A DNA stretch of 64,000 bases, taken from positions 310,001 to 374,000 of the forward strand of contig CANKYK010000001.1 in assembly GCA_947488155.1 (NCBI GenBank), in the 5' to 3' direction. Shown here piece by piece: positions 18,169 to 26,847 of the stretch (positions within the stretch are counted from its first letter, which is position 1; each line of letters opens with the position of its first letter). The stretch comes from an uncultured Erythrobacter sp. (GTDB lineage Bacteria > Pseudomonadota > Alphaproteobacteria > Sphingomonadales > Sphingomonadaceae). The notes under the pieces are model-generated. The model saw only the letters and a list, made by a program, of their open reading frames with translations. It made no database searches and was not told the origin of the DNA. A program made the translations under genes and the position numbers.

Positions 18169-18834
18169 TCAATCAGCGCGCTTGCGGTCGATCACAGTCA
18201 CAAAATCGTGGTTGACGTCGCGATGCTCCGCCTCATCAGCGCGAACAGCGATAATCACATCGCGCAGCCGCGCATCTTCTGGCAATTGCCAATAGTCGAT
18301 GGCGATTTGCGGAGCCGGCACATTGTCATGCCGCCCTGCATCAACTTCAGCCAGATATTGGGTGTAGCTAATGACCGCTTCCTCTTCGAAATAGCCGACC
18401 ACGCGGTGCGCAGTGCGCGGCGCAAACAGGTAAAGCCAGAAGTAAAAATTGTAGAAGATAAGCTGCGTCACTATGATCAACACGCGCTCAAACCGATTGG
18501 GAGCAGCGATCTTGATAAAGGTCATCAGATGCATGCGCTCGTTCTCTGCTTCCTCGAGCAAAGTGCGGATCCAACCCTCGTCATCGCGGATATAATGTAG
18601 CGCCTTTAGGTGCTGCCACAGACCGCCCACCATTCCAGGCACAGCGGCGACAGTCTCCAGCACCACCGCTCGGTGGCCATATCGTTTTGCAAAGAACTTG
18701 TCGGCGAAGAACCGGAGCATTTTGACAAATGCAAAGGCAATCTTGTCGCTGGTGGTTACCGGCGCGATATGAGTATCCAACTCTGCGTCCAGGTCCACTT
18801 CGCGAACCTGTGGTGCGGTGTTGAAATGTTTCAT
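18169..18834 (-). CDS. aox: Alternative oxidase (di-iron ubiquinol oxidase)
   Basis: The 221-residue membrane-bound protein has all diagnostic alternative-oxidase motifs: [44 protein letters not shown] and [12 protein letters not shown]. The six expected iron ligands are present (Glu60, Glu99, His102, Glu151, Glu201, His204). It would oxidise ubiquinol directly with oxygen without pumping protons, and this enzyme type is cyanide- and nitric-oxide-resistant. A strong ribosome site (AAGGAGG) precedes the ATG. The frmA-cupin pair lies downstream on the same strand. Alternative oxidases are sporadic in bacteria and known in some sphingomonads. No recognisable NsrR or FNR box was found by eye in the 219-base upstream gap. 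Confidence 0.96.
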   Translation of the reverse strand: MKHFNTAPQVREVDLDAELDTHIAPVTTSDKIAFAFVKMLRFFADKFFAKRYGHRAVVLETVAAVPGMVGGLWQHLKALHYIRDDEGWIRTLLEEAENERMHLMTFIKIAAPNRFERVLIIVTQLIFYNFYFWLYLFAPRTAHRVVGYFEEEAVISYTQYLAEVDAGRHDNVPAPQIAIDYWQLPEDARLRDVIIAVRADEAEHRDVNHDFVTVIDRKRAD

Positions 18835-19053
18835 TTGCCACCTCCTTAGAACCGCTTAGCGTCTGGGGAGTTGCATCCCCTCCGCGCGCCGCGACCATAG
18901 TCAGACATGTTTCGTGTATCCAACGCTTAAATGGCCGTTCTGATCCAGAATAAACATCGGATTCACGGCAGCATATGTTCAGTTTTTTGCAAGTCCTCAC
19001 AGCCTCTGGCGAAGGTCAAATCCTGGGGGCCTGAACCGGTCGGCTAGCCTGGA

Positions 19054-20136
19054 TTAGAAGCCGAGACTGTCCGCCACCGCTTGGTTCACAATCTTGCCCT
19101 GATGCACATTCAGACCGGGCGCGAGGTGCGGGTCTTCTTCACAAGCAGCAACGCCTTTGTTCGCCAGCGCCAATCCAAATGGCAGGGTCGCATTGTTAAG
19201 CGCATAGCTCGACGTGAGCGGCACCGCACCGGGCATATTGGCAACGCAGTAGTGAATGATCCCATCGACCTCATAGGTCGGGGCCTCATGCGTGGTCGGC
19301 TTTGACATTTCGAACGCGCCGCCTTGGTCAATCGCAACATCCACCAGAACCGCGCGGTTCTTCATCAAGCCCAGCATTTCGCGCGTGACCAGATGCGGCG
19401 CGCTGGCGCCCGGGATCAGCACCGCGCCAACCACGACGTCCGCATCGGTGATCGCTTGCTCGATCGTTGAAGAGGTGGAGTAGCGCGTTGTCGCACGCCC
19501 TTGGAACATATCATCAAGCTGGCGGATCCGCGGCAGCGAGCGATCAAAAATCTCGACATTCGCGCCCATGCCCACGGCCATCCGCGCTGCCTGCGTTCCG
19601 ACGACACCGCCGCCCAGCACAACCACTTTGGCAGGTAGCACACCGGGTACGCCGCCCATCAAAGTGCCGCGTCCACCATTGTTCGCGCGCAGAGCCATGC
19701 CCGCAGCTTCAATCGAAAGACGACCTGCAACCTCGCTCATCGGGGCGAGCAAGGGGAGACCGCCATGGCGATCCGTCACCGTCTCATAGGCGACCGCTGA
19801 TACGCCCGCATCCATTAGGCCGCGTGCTTGATCGGGATCAGGCGCTAAATGGAGATATGTGAAGAGGATCTGGCCCTCACGCAGTTGCACCCACTCGCCT
19901 GGTTGAGGCTCTTTGACCTTCACAATCATGTCAGCTTTCGCGAACACCTCTGAGGCATCAGCAGCGATCTGTGCGCCCGCCGCGCGGTAAACATCGTCAT
20001 CCTTACTAATGCCTAGGCCCGCTCCAGTCTCGACAAGCACCTGATGGCCCGCGGCGATATATTCACGCGCGGCCTCTGGGGTCAGACCAACACGATATTC
20101 ATGGGTTTTGATTTCTTTAGGGACGCCAACAAGCAT
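19054..20136 (-). CDS. ald: Alanine dehydrogenase
   Basis: The 360-residue enzyme interconverts L-alanine and pyruvate plus ammonia with NAD. It opens with the family N-terminus VGVPKEIKTHEYRVGLTP, carries the substrate-site segments VKVKEP and LFTYLHLAPDP, and the nucleotide-binding VVLGGGVVGTQAARMAVGMG. Length is slightly short of the usual 371 but all motifs are there. It stands alone and is divergent from the aldehyde dehydrogenase gene. The 171-base gap between the starts shows nothing I can name. Confidence 0.95.
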   Translation of the reverse strand: MLVGVPKEIKTHEYRVGLTPEAAREYIAAGHQVLVETGAGLGISKDDDVYRAAGAQIAADASEVFAKADMIVKVKEPQPGEWVQLREGQILFTYLHLAPDPDQARGLMDAGVSAVAYETVTDRHGGLPLLAPMSEVAGRLSIEAAGMALRANNGGRGTLMGGVPGVLPAKVVVLGGGVVGTQAARMAVGMGANVEIFDRSLPRIRQLDDMFQGRATTRYSTSSTIEQAITDADVVVGAVLIPGASAPHLVTREMLGLMKNRAVLVDVAIDQGGAFEMSKPTTHEAPTYEVDGIIHYCVANMPGAVPLTSSYALNNATLPFGLALANKGVAACEEDPHLAPGLNVHQGKIVNQAVADSLGF

Positions 20137-20307
20137 GCCGAACTCCTGGGGGAATATGGGTACATTGGGTTCGACTCGGCCTTAGGCGACGCGTAACAAA
20201 GTTACAATTGAAACAAACATGCTTGCTTTCCTTGACTGGGTTTGGTGAGACTGCTCGCACATCACCGCGTAATGATCGGCACGCGCATATTAGCCTGGAG
20301 AATTGCC

Positions 20308-21756
20308 ATGACAGCCTGTCCTCAAATCCAAATGCTGATCGGCGGAGAATGGGTGACAGATGGCGGCGATGGTACGATGCCGATCACCAACCCAGCGACC
20401 GAAGAAAAGATTGCTGACTGTCCCAAAGTTTCGATCGAACAACTCAATGCTGCAGTTGCCGCTGCGCAAGAGGCGTTTCCCAAGTGGGCTGCGACCCCTG
20501 GAGCGGAAAGGCACAAGATCCTTCGCCGCGCTGGCGAATTTCTCCGCGAACGCGCGCCTGAGATCGCACGGGTGATGACGCTGGAGGTTGGCAAACCACT
20601 CGCTCAATCGTCTGCGGAAATCACTGGTGCAGCCGAAATTATCGACTTCATGGGAGAAGAGGCAAAGCGACAAGGTGGTCGCCTCGTTCCAGTAAGAGGA
20701 AGCAACCTTCTACAGCAGCGTGTTACACATGAGCCGATTGGCCCAGCTGCACTCTTCACGCCTTGGAATTTCCCGATCAACTTACCAGCCAAAAAATTGG
20801 CCGGTGCGCTGGCTGCTGGTTGTTCGTGCATCCTGAAACCAGCAGAGACTACGCCAGCCTGCGCTCAAATGTTGGTTGAGTGTTTTATCGATGCAGGAGT
20901 GCCTGCAGGTGTGATCAACTTAGTATATGGTGATCCGGCCAAGATTTCAGAATATCTCCTCACTGCCGAACCGATACGCAAAGTCAGCTTTACCGGTTCG
21001 ACGGCTGTCGGAAAACAATTAGGAGCATTGGCCGCTAAAGGTCTGAAACGCTTTACGGCTGAACTCGGCGGGCATGCACCCGTAATCATCGGTAAAAGCG
21101 CAGACTTTGATCGCACTGTGGCAGCCTGCGCAGCAACAAAATTCCGCAATGCGGGGCAAGTGTGCGTCTCGCCAACACGCTTTCTTGTGGCACGTGACAT
21201 CTACGAAAATTTTGTAAGCGAATTTGCGGCCCGTGCAGGCAGTCTTAAGGTCGGCAATGCCAGCGCAGATGACAGCGTTGAAATGGGTCCACTTGCCCAC
21301 GCAGGACGCGTTGCGGCTATGCAGGATTTGATGGGGGCGCTTGGCGGAGCAAAGGGCGAGATCATAACCGGCGGCAAAGCCATAGATGGCCCTGGGCATT
21401 TTTTCAGTCCTACAGTGGTCGCTAGCCCATCAATCGATAGCCGGTTGATGACGGAGGAACCCTTCGGTCCTGTCGCCGGAATTGTGCCATATGACGACAT
21501 AGAAGAGGCGGTGAAGATTGCGAATTCGCTACGCTATGGCCTCGCAGCTTATGCATTCACCGCTGATTTGGATGAGAGCCATTATCTAGGCAACGCGTTG
21601 CGGGCTGGAATGGTAGCAATCAACCATTTCGCCGTTGGATCTCCCGAAACACCTTTCGGTGGCATCGGTGACAGCGGATTTGGATCAGAAAGCGGCGAAG
21701 AAGGCTATCTCGGATACACCGAGACGAAGCTAGTCACCGTGGCCAAATCCGGGTGA
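20308..21756 (+). CDS. NAD(P)-dependent succinate-semialdehyde dehydrogenase-like ALDH
   Basis: The 482-residue aldehyde dehydrogenase has the catalytic glutamate in FTAELGGHAP and the catalytic cysteine in FRNAGQVCVSPTRF, plus the NAD motif FTGSTAVGKQLG and the late TPFGGIGDSGFG. The ELGGHAP variant (His where most ALDHs have Asn) is common among succinate-semialdehyde dehydrogenases; the substrate remains an inference. The ATG at 20308 is chosen because homology starts there; an upstream TTG/GTG reading would add 22 residues of no known pattern. No GABA aminotransferase is adjacent. Confidence 0.85.
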   Translation: MTACPQIQMLIGGEWVTDGGDGTMPITNPATEEKIADCPKVSIEQLNAAVAAAQEAFPKWAATPGAERHKILRRAGEFLRERAPEIARVMTLEVGKPLAQSSAEITGAAEIIDFMGEEAKRQGGRLVPVRGSNLLQQRVTHEPIGPAALFTPWNFPINLPAKKLAGALAAGCSCILKPAETTPACAQMLVECFIDAGVPAGVINLVYGDPAKISEYLLTAEPIRKVSFTGSTAVGKQLGALAAKGLKRFTAELGGHAPVIIGKSADFDRTVAACAATKFRNAGQVCVSPTRFLVARDIYENFVSEFAARAGSLKVGNASADDSVEMGPLAHAGRVAAMQDLMGALGGAKGEIITGGKAIDGPGHFFSPTVVASPSIDSRLMTEEPFGPVAGIVPYDDIEEAVKIANSLRYGLAAYAFTADLDESHYLGNALRAGMVAINHFAVGSPETPFGGIGDSGFGSESGEEGYLGYTETKLVTVAKSG

Positions 21757-21772
21757 GGGAAGCTTGTAAAGC

Positions 21773-21937
21773 TTAATCGAGTAGCGGGACAACGCGCGAG
21801 AGAATACGGCGCATTGGTCCGCGGCTTTCCATCGGCCTAATCCGTCCCCAGCGCGCTCGGCGCGAAAATTCGTCCTGAAGTTGAACCGTCCGGCCCATCG
21901 CGTCTGGGCCACTCGACCTGATCGTCGGTATTTCCAT
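21773..21937 (-). CDS. Possible 54-residue small protein
   Basis: A short minus-strand frame (ATG at 21937, TAA at 21773-21775) encodes 54 residues, MEIPTIRSSGP at the start and RRILSRVVPLLD at the end, rich in Arg. A purine-rich GGGGA lies about 8-12 bases before the ATG. It fills part of the 341-base gap between the aldehyde dehydrogenase and the hydroxy-acid oxidase, which are convergent. I do not recognise it, and short frames can occur by chance; the rest of the gap (21938-22097) shows nothing identifiable. Confidence 0.3.
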   Translation of the reverse strand: MEIPTIRSSGPDAMGRTVQLQDEFSRRARWGRIRPMESRGPMRRILSRVVPLLD

Positions 21938-22097
21938 TTCTGCTTCCCCGAGGGGCGATTGCCCCGAATCGCTATATTTAGCTGCTTAAGGGCTAACACC
22001 TAATAATCTGGAAATGGAGTCGTATCTTTCGTTTAAGAAACTGTGCGGGCTGGCTTTCTCAGCCGGTCACGCTGCTTAATAGAGGGTAAAAGATGGC

Positions 22098-23258
22098 TTA
22101 GACCCTCTGTGCACCCGCTGCGCGCACAGCCGCCAAAGTTGGGTAACCGTTCACCGCCATCAGCAAATCCGCCTCAGCCAAGATCGACCTAAGTACGAAC
22201 TCTGCGCCCTTCGCGCCGCCTAGGGCGAGCCCGTATGTGTAGGGCCTACCCACGCCTACAGCCGCGGCGCCCAAGGCCAATGCCTTCACCACATCAGTGC
22301 CGGAGCGAATGCCGCTGTCGAACAGCACAGGCACATCACCAGAAGCCTTCACCACGTCTTCGAGCAGATCAATTGTTGCAATCCCGCCATTCGCCTGACG
22401 CCCACCGTGATTGGAACAATAAATCCCATCAGCGCCGGTATCGACGGCCTTCTTCGCGTCATCTGGGTGGCAAATACCCTTCAGCACAATCGGTAGCTTC
22501 GTGACCGATTTCAGCCATTTCATATCGTCCCAAGTCAGCACCTGGCCGAAGGTCGCAGCCCAGGTCATGATTGCCGTCTTGGGATCATCTTCTGGCGGCT
22601 TTTCAAGCAGTGAGCGAAACACCGGATCGCAGAAATAATTGTGTAGCACTTTGCCGCGCAATTGCGGGAAATTCGAGGCGTTAAGATCACGCGGACGCCA
22701 GCCCGTTACCCACGTATCGAGCGTAACCACAAGAGCCTTGTATCCGGCAGCCTCTGCTCGGCCAATCAAGCTTTCGGCGAGCCCCTTATGACGCGGGGTA
22801 TAAAGCTGAAAGAAACCGGGAGTGTCGCCGCATGCGGCGTGGACATCCTCCATGCTGTCGTTTGCCAGCGTCGAGGCGCACAGCGGCACACCTGTCGCTG
22901 CCGCAGCCTGCGCAGCCGCGATGTCACCATGCTTGTCCTGGGTCGCCTCGCCCGTCAGGCCAATCGGCGCCATGAACAATGGTGTTGGCAGCTTCATGCC
23001 AAACAGATCAATCGAGAGGTCTCGTTCCTGAGCGTCGACCATCATACGCGGGATCATTCCCCAATGCTGGAAGGCAGACGAGTTGCTATTCTGAGTGTGC
23101 TCATCACCGCATCCGCCCGCGACATAATTGGTCATCGATGGACCAAGTGCCTCTTGCGCGCGCTTTTCTAGCGTTGCAAAATCGACCGGAAATTCAGGCA
23201 AAACACCTTGCAGTCCAGCATTATAGATCTCGTTCTGCATCGCCCCGAAATAGCTCAT
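22098..23258 (-). CDS. FMN-dependent alpha-hydroxy-acid oxidising enzyme (lactate 2-monooxygenase-like)
   Basis: The 386-residue protein is a TIM-barrel flavoprotein of the lactate oxidase/glycolate oxidase family. The catalytic His/Arg motif SNHGGRQ, the FMN-phosphate segment DSGIRSGTDVVKALALGA and the substrate/FMN lysine in PIVLKGICHPDDA are all visible. Its N-terminal part (DTWVTGWRPRDL, GGCGDEHT) looks more like lactate 2-monooxygenase than LldD. Reaction products (pyruvate plus H2O2, or acetate plus CO2) cannot be decided from sequence alone. It is cytosolic and stands alone. Confidence 0.85.
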   Translation of the reverse strand: MSYFGAMQNEIYNAGLQGVLPEFPVDFATLEKRAQEALGPSMTNYVAGGCGDEHTQNSNSSAFQHWGMIPRMMVDAQERDLSIDLFGMKLPTPLFMAPIGLTGEATQDKHGDIAAAQAAAATGVPLCASTLANDSMEDVHAACGDTPGFFQLYTPRHKGLAESLIGRAEAAGYKALVVTLDTWVTGWRPRDLNASNFPQLRGKVLHNYFCDPVFRSLLEKPPEDDPKTAIMTWAATFGQVLTWDDMKWLKSVTKLPIVLKGICHPDDAKKAVDTGADGIYCSNHGGRQANGGIATIDLLEDVVKASGDVPVLFDSGIRSGTDVVKALALGAAAVGVGRPYTYGLALGGAKGAEFVLRSILAEADLLMAVNGYPTLAAVRAAGAQRV

Positions 23259-23336
23259 CGCGCATCCTCTCTCATAGCAATTTTATATGAGAGCTTGGGA
23301 CGAAGCCGAGTTTTAGGCAAATGGTTTTGTTGCCGT

Positions 23337-24950
23337 CTAAAAGTTGATCCCGGCGCGCACGTTCAGCTCAGGCGAATTGTCGTCGCCGCTTTCGGCACTG
23401 CCTCCCAAAGGAAAGCCACCTTCAACTTCGAAACCGACCGGCCCGATACGGCCGCGCACGCCTGGTCCAGCAGAAAACAACGAGCCTTCGCCCACGCCTG
23501 TGCCGATATCCGTGACATAGCCGCCATCGAGAAAGGCGTAGAACTGGAGAAAGTCGAACGGCAATTTGTCAGGTGAGAAGCGATATCTCAACTCAGCCAA
23601 GCCATAGACACCTTCATCACCCAGGACTTCGCTAAAATCGTAACCGCGCGTGCGGAACGGCCCGCCCAGTGCCATTTCTTGCGAAGCCAACAGCGGACGG
23701 TCCGCGATCTGGCCTCCAGCTGCGAAATACACATCAAATCGGCCAGCAACCGGCAAACGCGCATCGCCCCAGAACGACACTTTGGAGAACACGCCGTCGC
23801 CGTCTCTGCGCGAAACAAGCGGATCTCCGCGTCTGCTTGCGCCCAAGATGCCAAGTCCACGAACGTGGCTTGCCCCGGCGCGAACACGTCCGCCAGCGAC
23901 CGCCCATTGCGTCGTAATGCCAATCGAGGCCGTGACGATTGTGTCGTCACGGAGCATTTGCCCTAGCTCGTCCTGTTCAATGGCGAGGTATGAGACATTG
24001 CCATTGACCCAAAGGCTTTTGTCTTTCGATCTGATTATCGGTTGATCGAGCGATATTCCTGCTCTCAGCGAATCTCCATTTACGTCACTGTCGCCGAATG
24101 GCCCCTCTGGCGAGGTAGAGCCGATAGAGCCGTTAATCCCTGCGGTAAGGCCAGAGCTGTTGAGCTGTGTCTGATAAGAGCCAGAAACAAAAAGCAATTC
24201 GTCTGGATCAACGGGATTGATCCGCAGAGCGGCATAAAGCTGATCCGAAGAACTCAGCACATCGGTCTGCTGGGTGGAGGCCACTGCGCGGTACGGACCG
24301 AACGACTGTGTACCGTAATTGTCCGCCTGGATCTGGTAGCGATCTTTTTGCTGCTCCAGATTGACCACCAGGACGGCACGGCCATCGCGGCGCGCGATCT
24401 TGGCGTCCTTTAGACGCACCGATGGAATATCAGTGACCAATAGCAACGCTGCTTCCAAATCGCTTTGCTGTGCAGGCTTGCCTTGCAACCGGCTCAAAAT
24501 TCGGCGGGCCTGAGCGTTGTCATAGCCATTGATCTCAATTGAATCGATGCGACCCTCGTCGATCGAAATTTGAACGACGCCAAAGCCATTGTCATTCTCG
24601 AGGATATCCGCCTTGGCGTAGGCATAGCCTTCTTCCTTCGCGAGATCGGCGATCTGCTTGGATAGTTGAGCCAATACATCTTCGCTACGTTCTTCCCCGA
24701 AAAACCCCTCAATGGCCGCCTGATAACGCGCATCGTCGATCGCCTCATTACCTAGAATGACAATCGCGCCAATATGATCGCTTTTTTGCTCTTCGACGGG
24801 TTGCTCAGTCTGCTGGGACATAACCTCGTCCCCGCTCTGCATCACCGATAGCATTGCAATCCGCGGCGCATTGCCGGTCTCCTGCGCGTTCAACGCAGGC
24901 GCTGCGATGCATAGACATGCACCCAACAAAACTGCCTTGGTTAAACGCAT
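23337..24950 (-). CDS. ShlB/FhaC/HecB-type two-partner-secretion pore (TpsB)
   Basis: The 537-residue outer-membrane protein has a signal peptide (to about residue 22), POTRA-like domains (for example IDSIEINGYDNAQARRIL at about 136-153) and a C-terminal beta barrel ending in phenylalanine. The conserved GGPFRTRGYDFSEVLGDEG loop corresponds to the [VIL]RGY motif of TpsB/Omp85 proteins. TpsB proteins secrete large filamentous TpsA proteins; no TpsA gene is visible on either side. The gene is divergent from the FecR-domain gene, with a 163-base gap between starts, suggesting joint control and a shared surface role. Confidence 0.88.
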   Translation of the reverse strand: MRLTKAVLLGACLCIAAPALNAQETGNAPRIAMLSVMQSGDEVMSQQTEQPVEEQKSDHIGAIVILGNEAIDDARYQAAIEGFFGEERSEDVLAQLSKQIADLAKEEGYAYAKADILENDNGFGVVQISIDEGRIDSIEINGYDNAQARRILSRLQGKPAQQSDLEAALLLVTDIPSVRLKDAKIARRDGRAVLVVNLEQQKDRYQIQADNYGTQSFGPYRAVASTQQTDVLSSSDQLYAALRINPVDPDELLFVSGSYQTQLNSSGLTAGINGSIGSTSPEGPFGDSDVNGDSLRAGISLDQPIIRSKDKSLWVNGNVSYLAIEQDELGQMLRDDTIVTASIGITTQWAVAGGRVRAGASHVRGLGILGASRRGDPLVSRRDGDGVFSKVSFWGDARLPVAGRFDVYFAAGGQIADRPLLASQEMALGGPFRTRGYDFSEVLGDEGVYGLAELRYRFSPDKLPFDFLQFYAFLDGGYVTDIGTGVGEGSLFSAGPGVRGRIGPVGFEVEGGFPLGGSAESGDDNSPELNVRAGINF

Positions 24951-25113
24951 TGAAAACTCCTGATTGGAGGCGTGCGCCTAGCCGCAGCCAGCTAATAAAC
25001 CCTTACCCTTAAGCCAGTTAGGGAAATGTTAGCCACTCCGCTTCAGCACTCCTTTAGAGGCCCGGGTTCAAAGGCATGCTTGCACCAATTGTAATCTTAT
25101 TTGAGACTAACCA

Positions 25114-26712
25114 ATGATCCGCCTTGCCAAGAAATCTCTCGTTGTTGCCGCGCTGATGGCCAGCACAAGCGCCATTGCCAGCAGTGGGTGGAGTGTTTCC
25201 GAGGCCAGCGGATCTGTCACGATCACACGCGGCGATAATGTAATTCAGGCTCGCAAGAACAGCCGCCTTAACGAAGGCGATGTAATCCGCACAGGCAAAG
25301 GCGCCCGTGCTGTTTTGGTTCGCGGCAAAGAATATGTTGTTGTGTCGCCGAAGGCGCATATTCGCATTGCTGAGCCCGAAAAGGCCGGACCGGTTACGCA
25401 AATCTTCCAATATCTCGGCAATGTGCTGTTTAAAATTGAGAAGAAGAGCACGCCGCATTTTGGCGTCGAGACACCGTTCATGGCAGCTGTTGTCAAAGGC
25501 ACGACGTTCAACGTTTCGGTCGGCGAAGATGGCACCAGCGTTCAGGTTACTGAAGGTGCGGTTGAAGTCACAACCGGCGATGATCTGGAAGCAGCATTGC
25601 TGACGCCTGGCTTGGTCGGATTGGTCGAAGCTGATGCGATTGGCGACTTGATCGTCATTTCAAATGATCCCGATGGTCCCGATTCTAAGGACGCGACCGT
25701 ACGCGGCAACCCAAGCTTTGTGCCTGCACTAAACCAGCCTGCATCCAAAACGGCCACACCTATCGCCAGCGCAAGCAGCAATTCTGACCGCACAACCGGC
25801 GTCAATCGCAGACAGCCTTTGGCCGCCCCACGCTCGCCCCAAACAGGCCAAGGTCGTGCAAACGGAGCTGCATCGGGACTAAAAATTGCCATTGGTGCCC
25901 CATCTGGAGGTCCGAGCGACGCTAATGTCACCGCAAATAACGACCTGACCGACAGCCGCAACGAAGGTGCTAGCAGCACCGTTCAAGATTTTGTCATCTC
26001 GGAACCTGAAGTTGATCAGAGCGAGATCACTGAGACCGTCACTCAAGTCGACAGCAGCGACGCAGCTCCTATTGCAAAAAGCACTGACTCAGGCGCCGTC
26101 GATATCGGCGCTGCTGATGGCCAAGATGATCAAGACGCCGGTGGTTCTGGGCTCGTCTTTGCGGAAGATCAACCCAACGGGTCTTGCGCCGGCGTCCCCA
26201 ATTGCTCTGGCGGTGCAAATCCGAATAAGAGCAGCAACGGCGGCGTTTCCCCCCCTTCCGATGATGCGAATGAGCCTGATGACGATGTCGGTCTCAATGC
26301 AGGTATTGGTGGACCAACCAATGACAGCAGTGACGACGAAGTAGATATTGCCGCTGGCCTAGGTCTCGGCACCAACAATAGCGGTAACGGGAATTTCCGC
26401 GGTAACAATGGCAACGCCAATGGTATCGGCAATGGTAAAGGCGGCGGAAACGGTAAGGGGAACAACGGCAACGGGAACGGCAATGGCGGCCCCACTGGCG
26501 ATGGCGCCGATAACGGCGTCGGTATAGATTTCGGCGTAGATTTAGGCGGAGAAGGCGGCACGGATGTCGATTTAGGGGTAGATTTGAACCTCGATCTGGC
26601 TGCCGCTGATGAAGATGAAGACGACGATTTCGGAGAACGCGGTGAGCGCGGCGAAGGCGGTGAACATGGCAAAAGGCGCGGCAGAGGCCTAGGTCGTGGC
26701 AAAAACAACTAG
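25114..26712 (+). CDS. FecR-domain secreted protein with Gly/Asn-rich tail
   Basis: The 532-residue protein has a signal peptide (residues 1-22, ending STSAIAS), then a FecR-type beta domain whose core is TPFMAAVVKGTTFNVSVGED. A low-complexity linker follows. Residues about 415-460 are almost only Gly/Asn, followed by a repeated FGVDLGGE/DVDLGVDLNLDL segment, an acidic run and a basic Arg/Gly/Lys C-terminus. Unlike the FecR anti-sigma factor at 40.5 kb it has no N-terminal sigma-binding domain and no transmembrane helix after the signal. It sits between the TpsB gene and the CHASE2-EAL gene. Extracellular or periplasmic scaffolding is an inference. Confidence 0.82.
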   Translation: MIRLAKKSLVVAALMASTSAIASSGWSVSEASGSVTITRGDNVIQARKNSRLNEGDVIRTGKGARAVLVRGKEYVVVSPKAHIRIAEPEKAGPVTQIFQYLGNVLFKIEKKSTPHFGVETPFMAAVVKGTTFNVSVGEDGTSVQVTEGAVEVTTGDDLEAALLTPGLVGLVEADAIGDLIVISNDPDGPDSKDATVRGNPSFVPALNQPASKTATPIASASSNSDRTTGVNRRQPLAAPRSPQTGQGRANGAASGLKIAIGAPSGGPSDANVTANNDLTDSRNEGASSTVQDFVISEPEVDQSEITETVTQVDSSDAAPIAKSTDSGAVDIGAADGQDDQDAGGSGLVFAEDQPNGSCAGVPNCSGGANPNKSSNGGVSPPSDDANEPDDDVGLNAGIGGPTNDSSDDEVDIAAGLGLGTNNSGNGNFRGNNGNANGIGNGKGGGNGKGNNGNGNGNGGPTGDGADNGVGIDFGVDLGGEGGTDVDLGVDLNLDLAAADEDEDDDFGERGERGEGGEHGKRRGRGLGRGKNN

Positions 26713-26847
26713 GCCGTTCGCATTGCCTTAGAAGCCTGCAAGACCTTGATTCGTTAGATTAAATACGAGCGAAACTTCGCTTAAACCCTTTCTGGCTATA
26801 CGCATTCACTTCGTAGCGGCATTCAGTCGCCCAATTGGAGTAATTGC

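Noticed and set aside
26169..26708. 179-codon minus-strand frame very rich in Pro/Ser/Leu
   Set aside because: It is the mirror of the Gly/Asn/Asp-rich tail of the FecR-domain gene; low-complexity coding sequence regularly leaves such open shadows.
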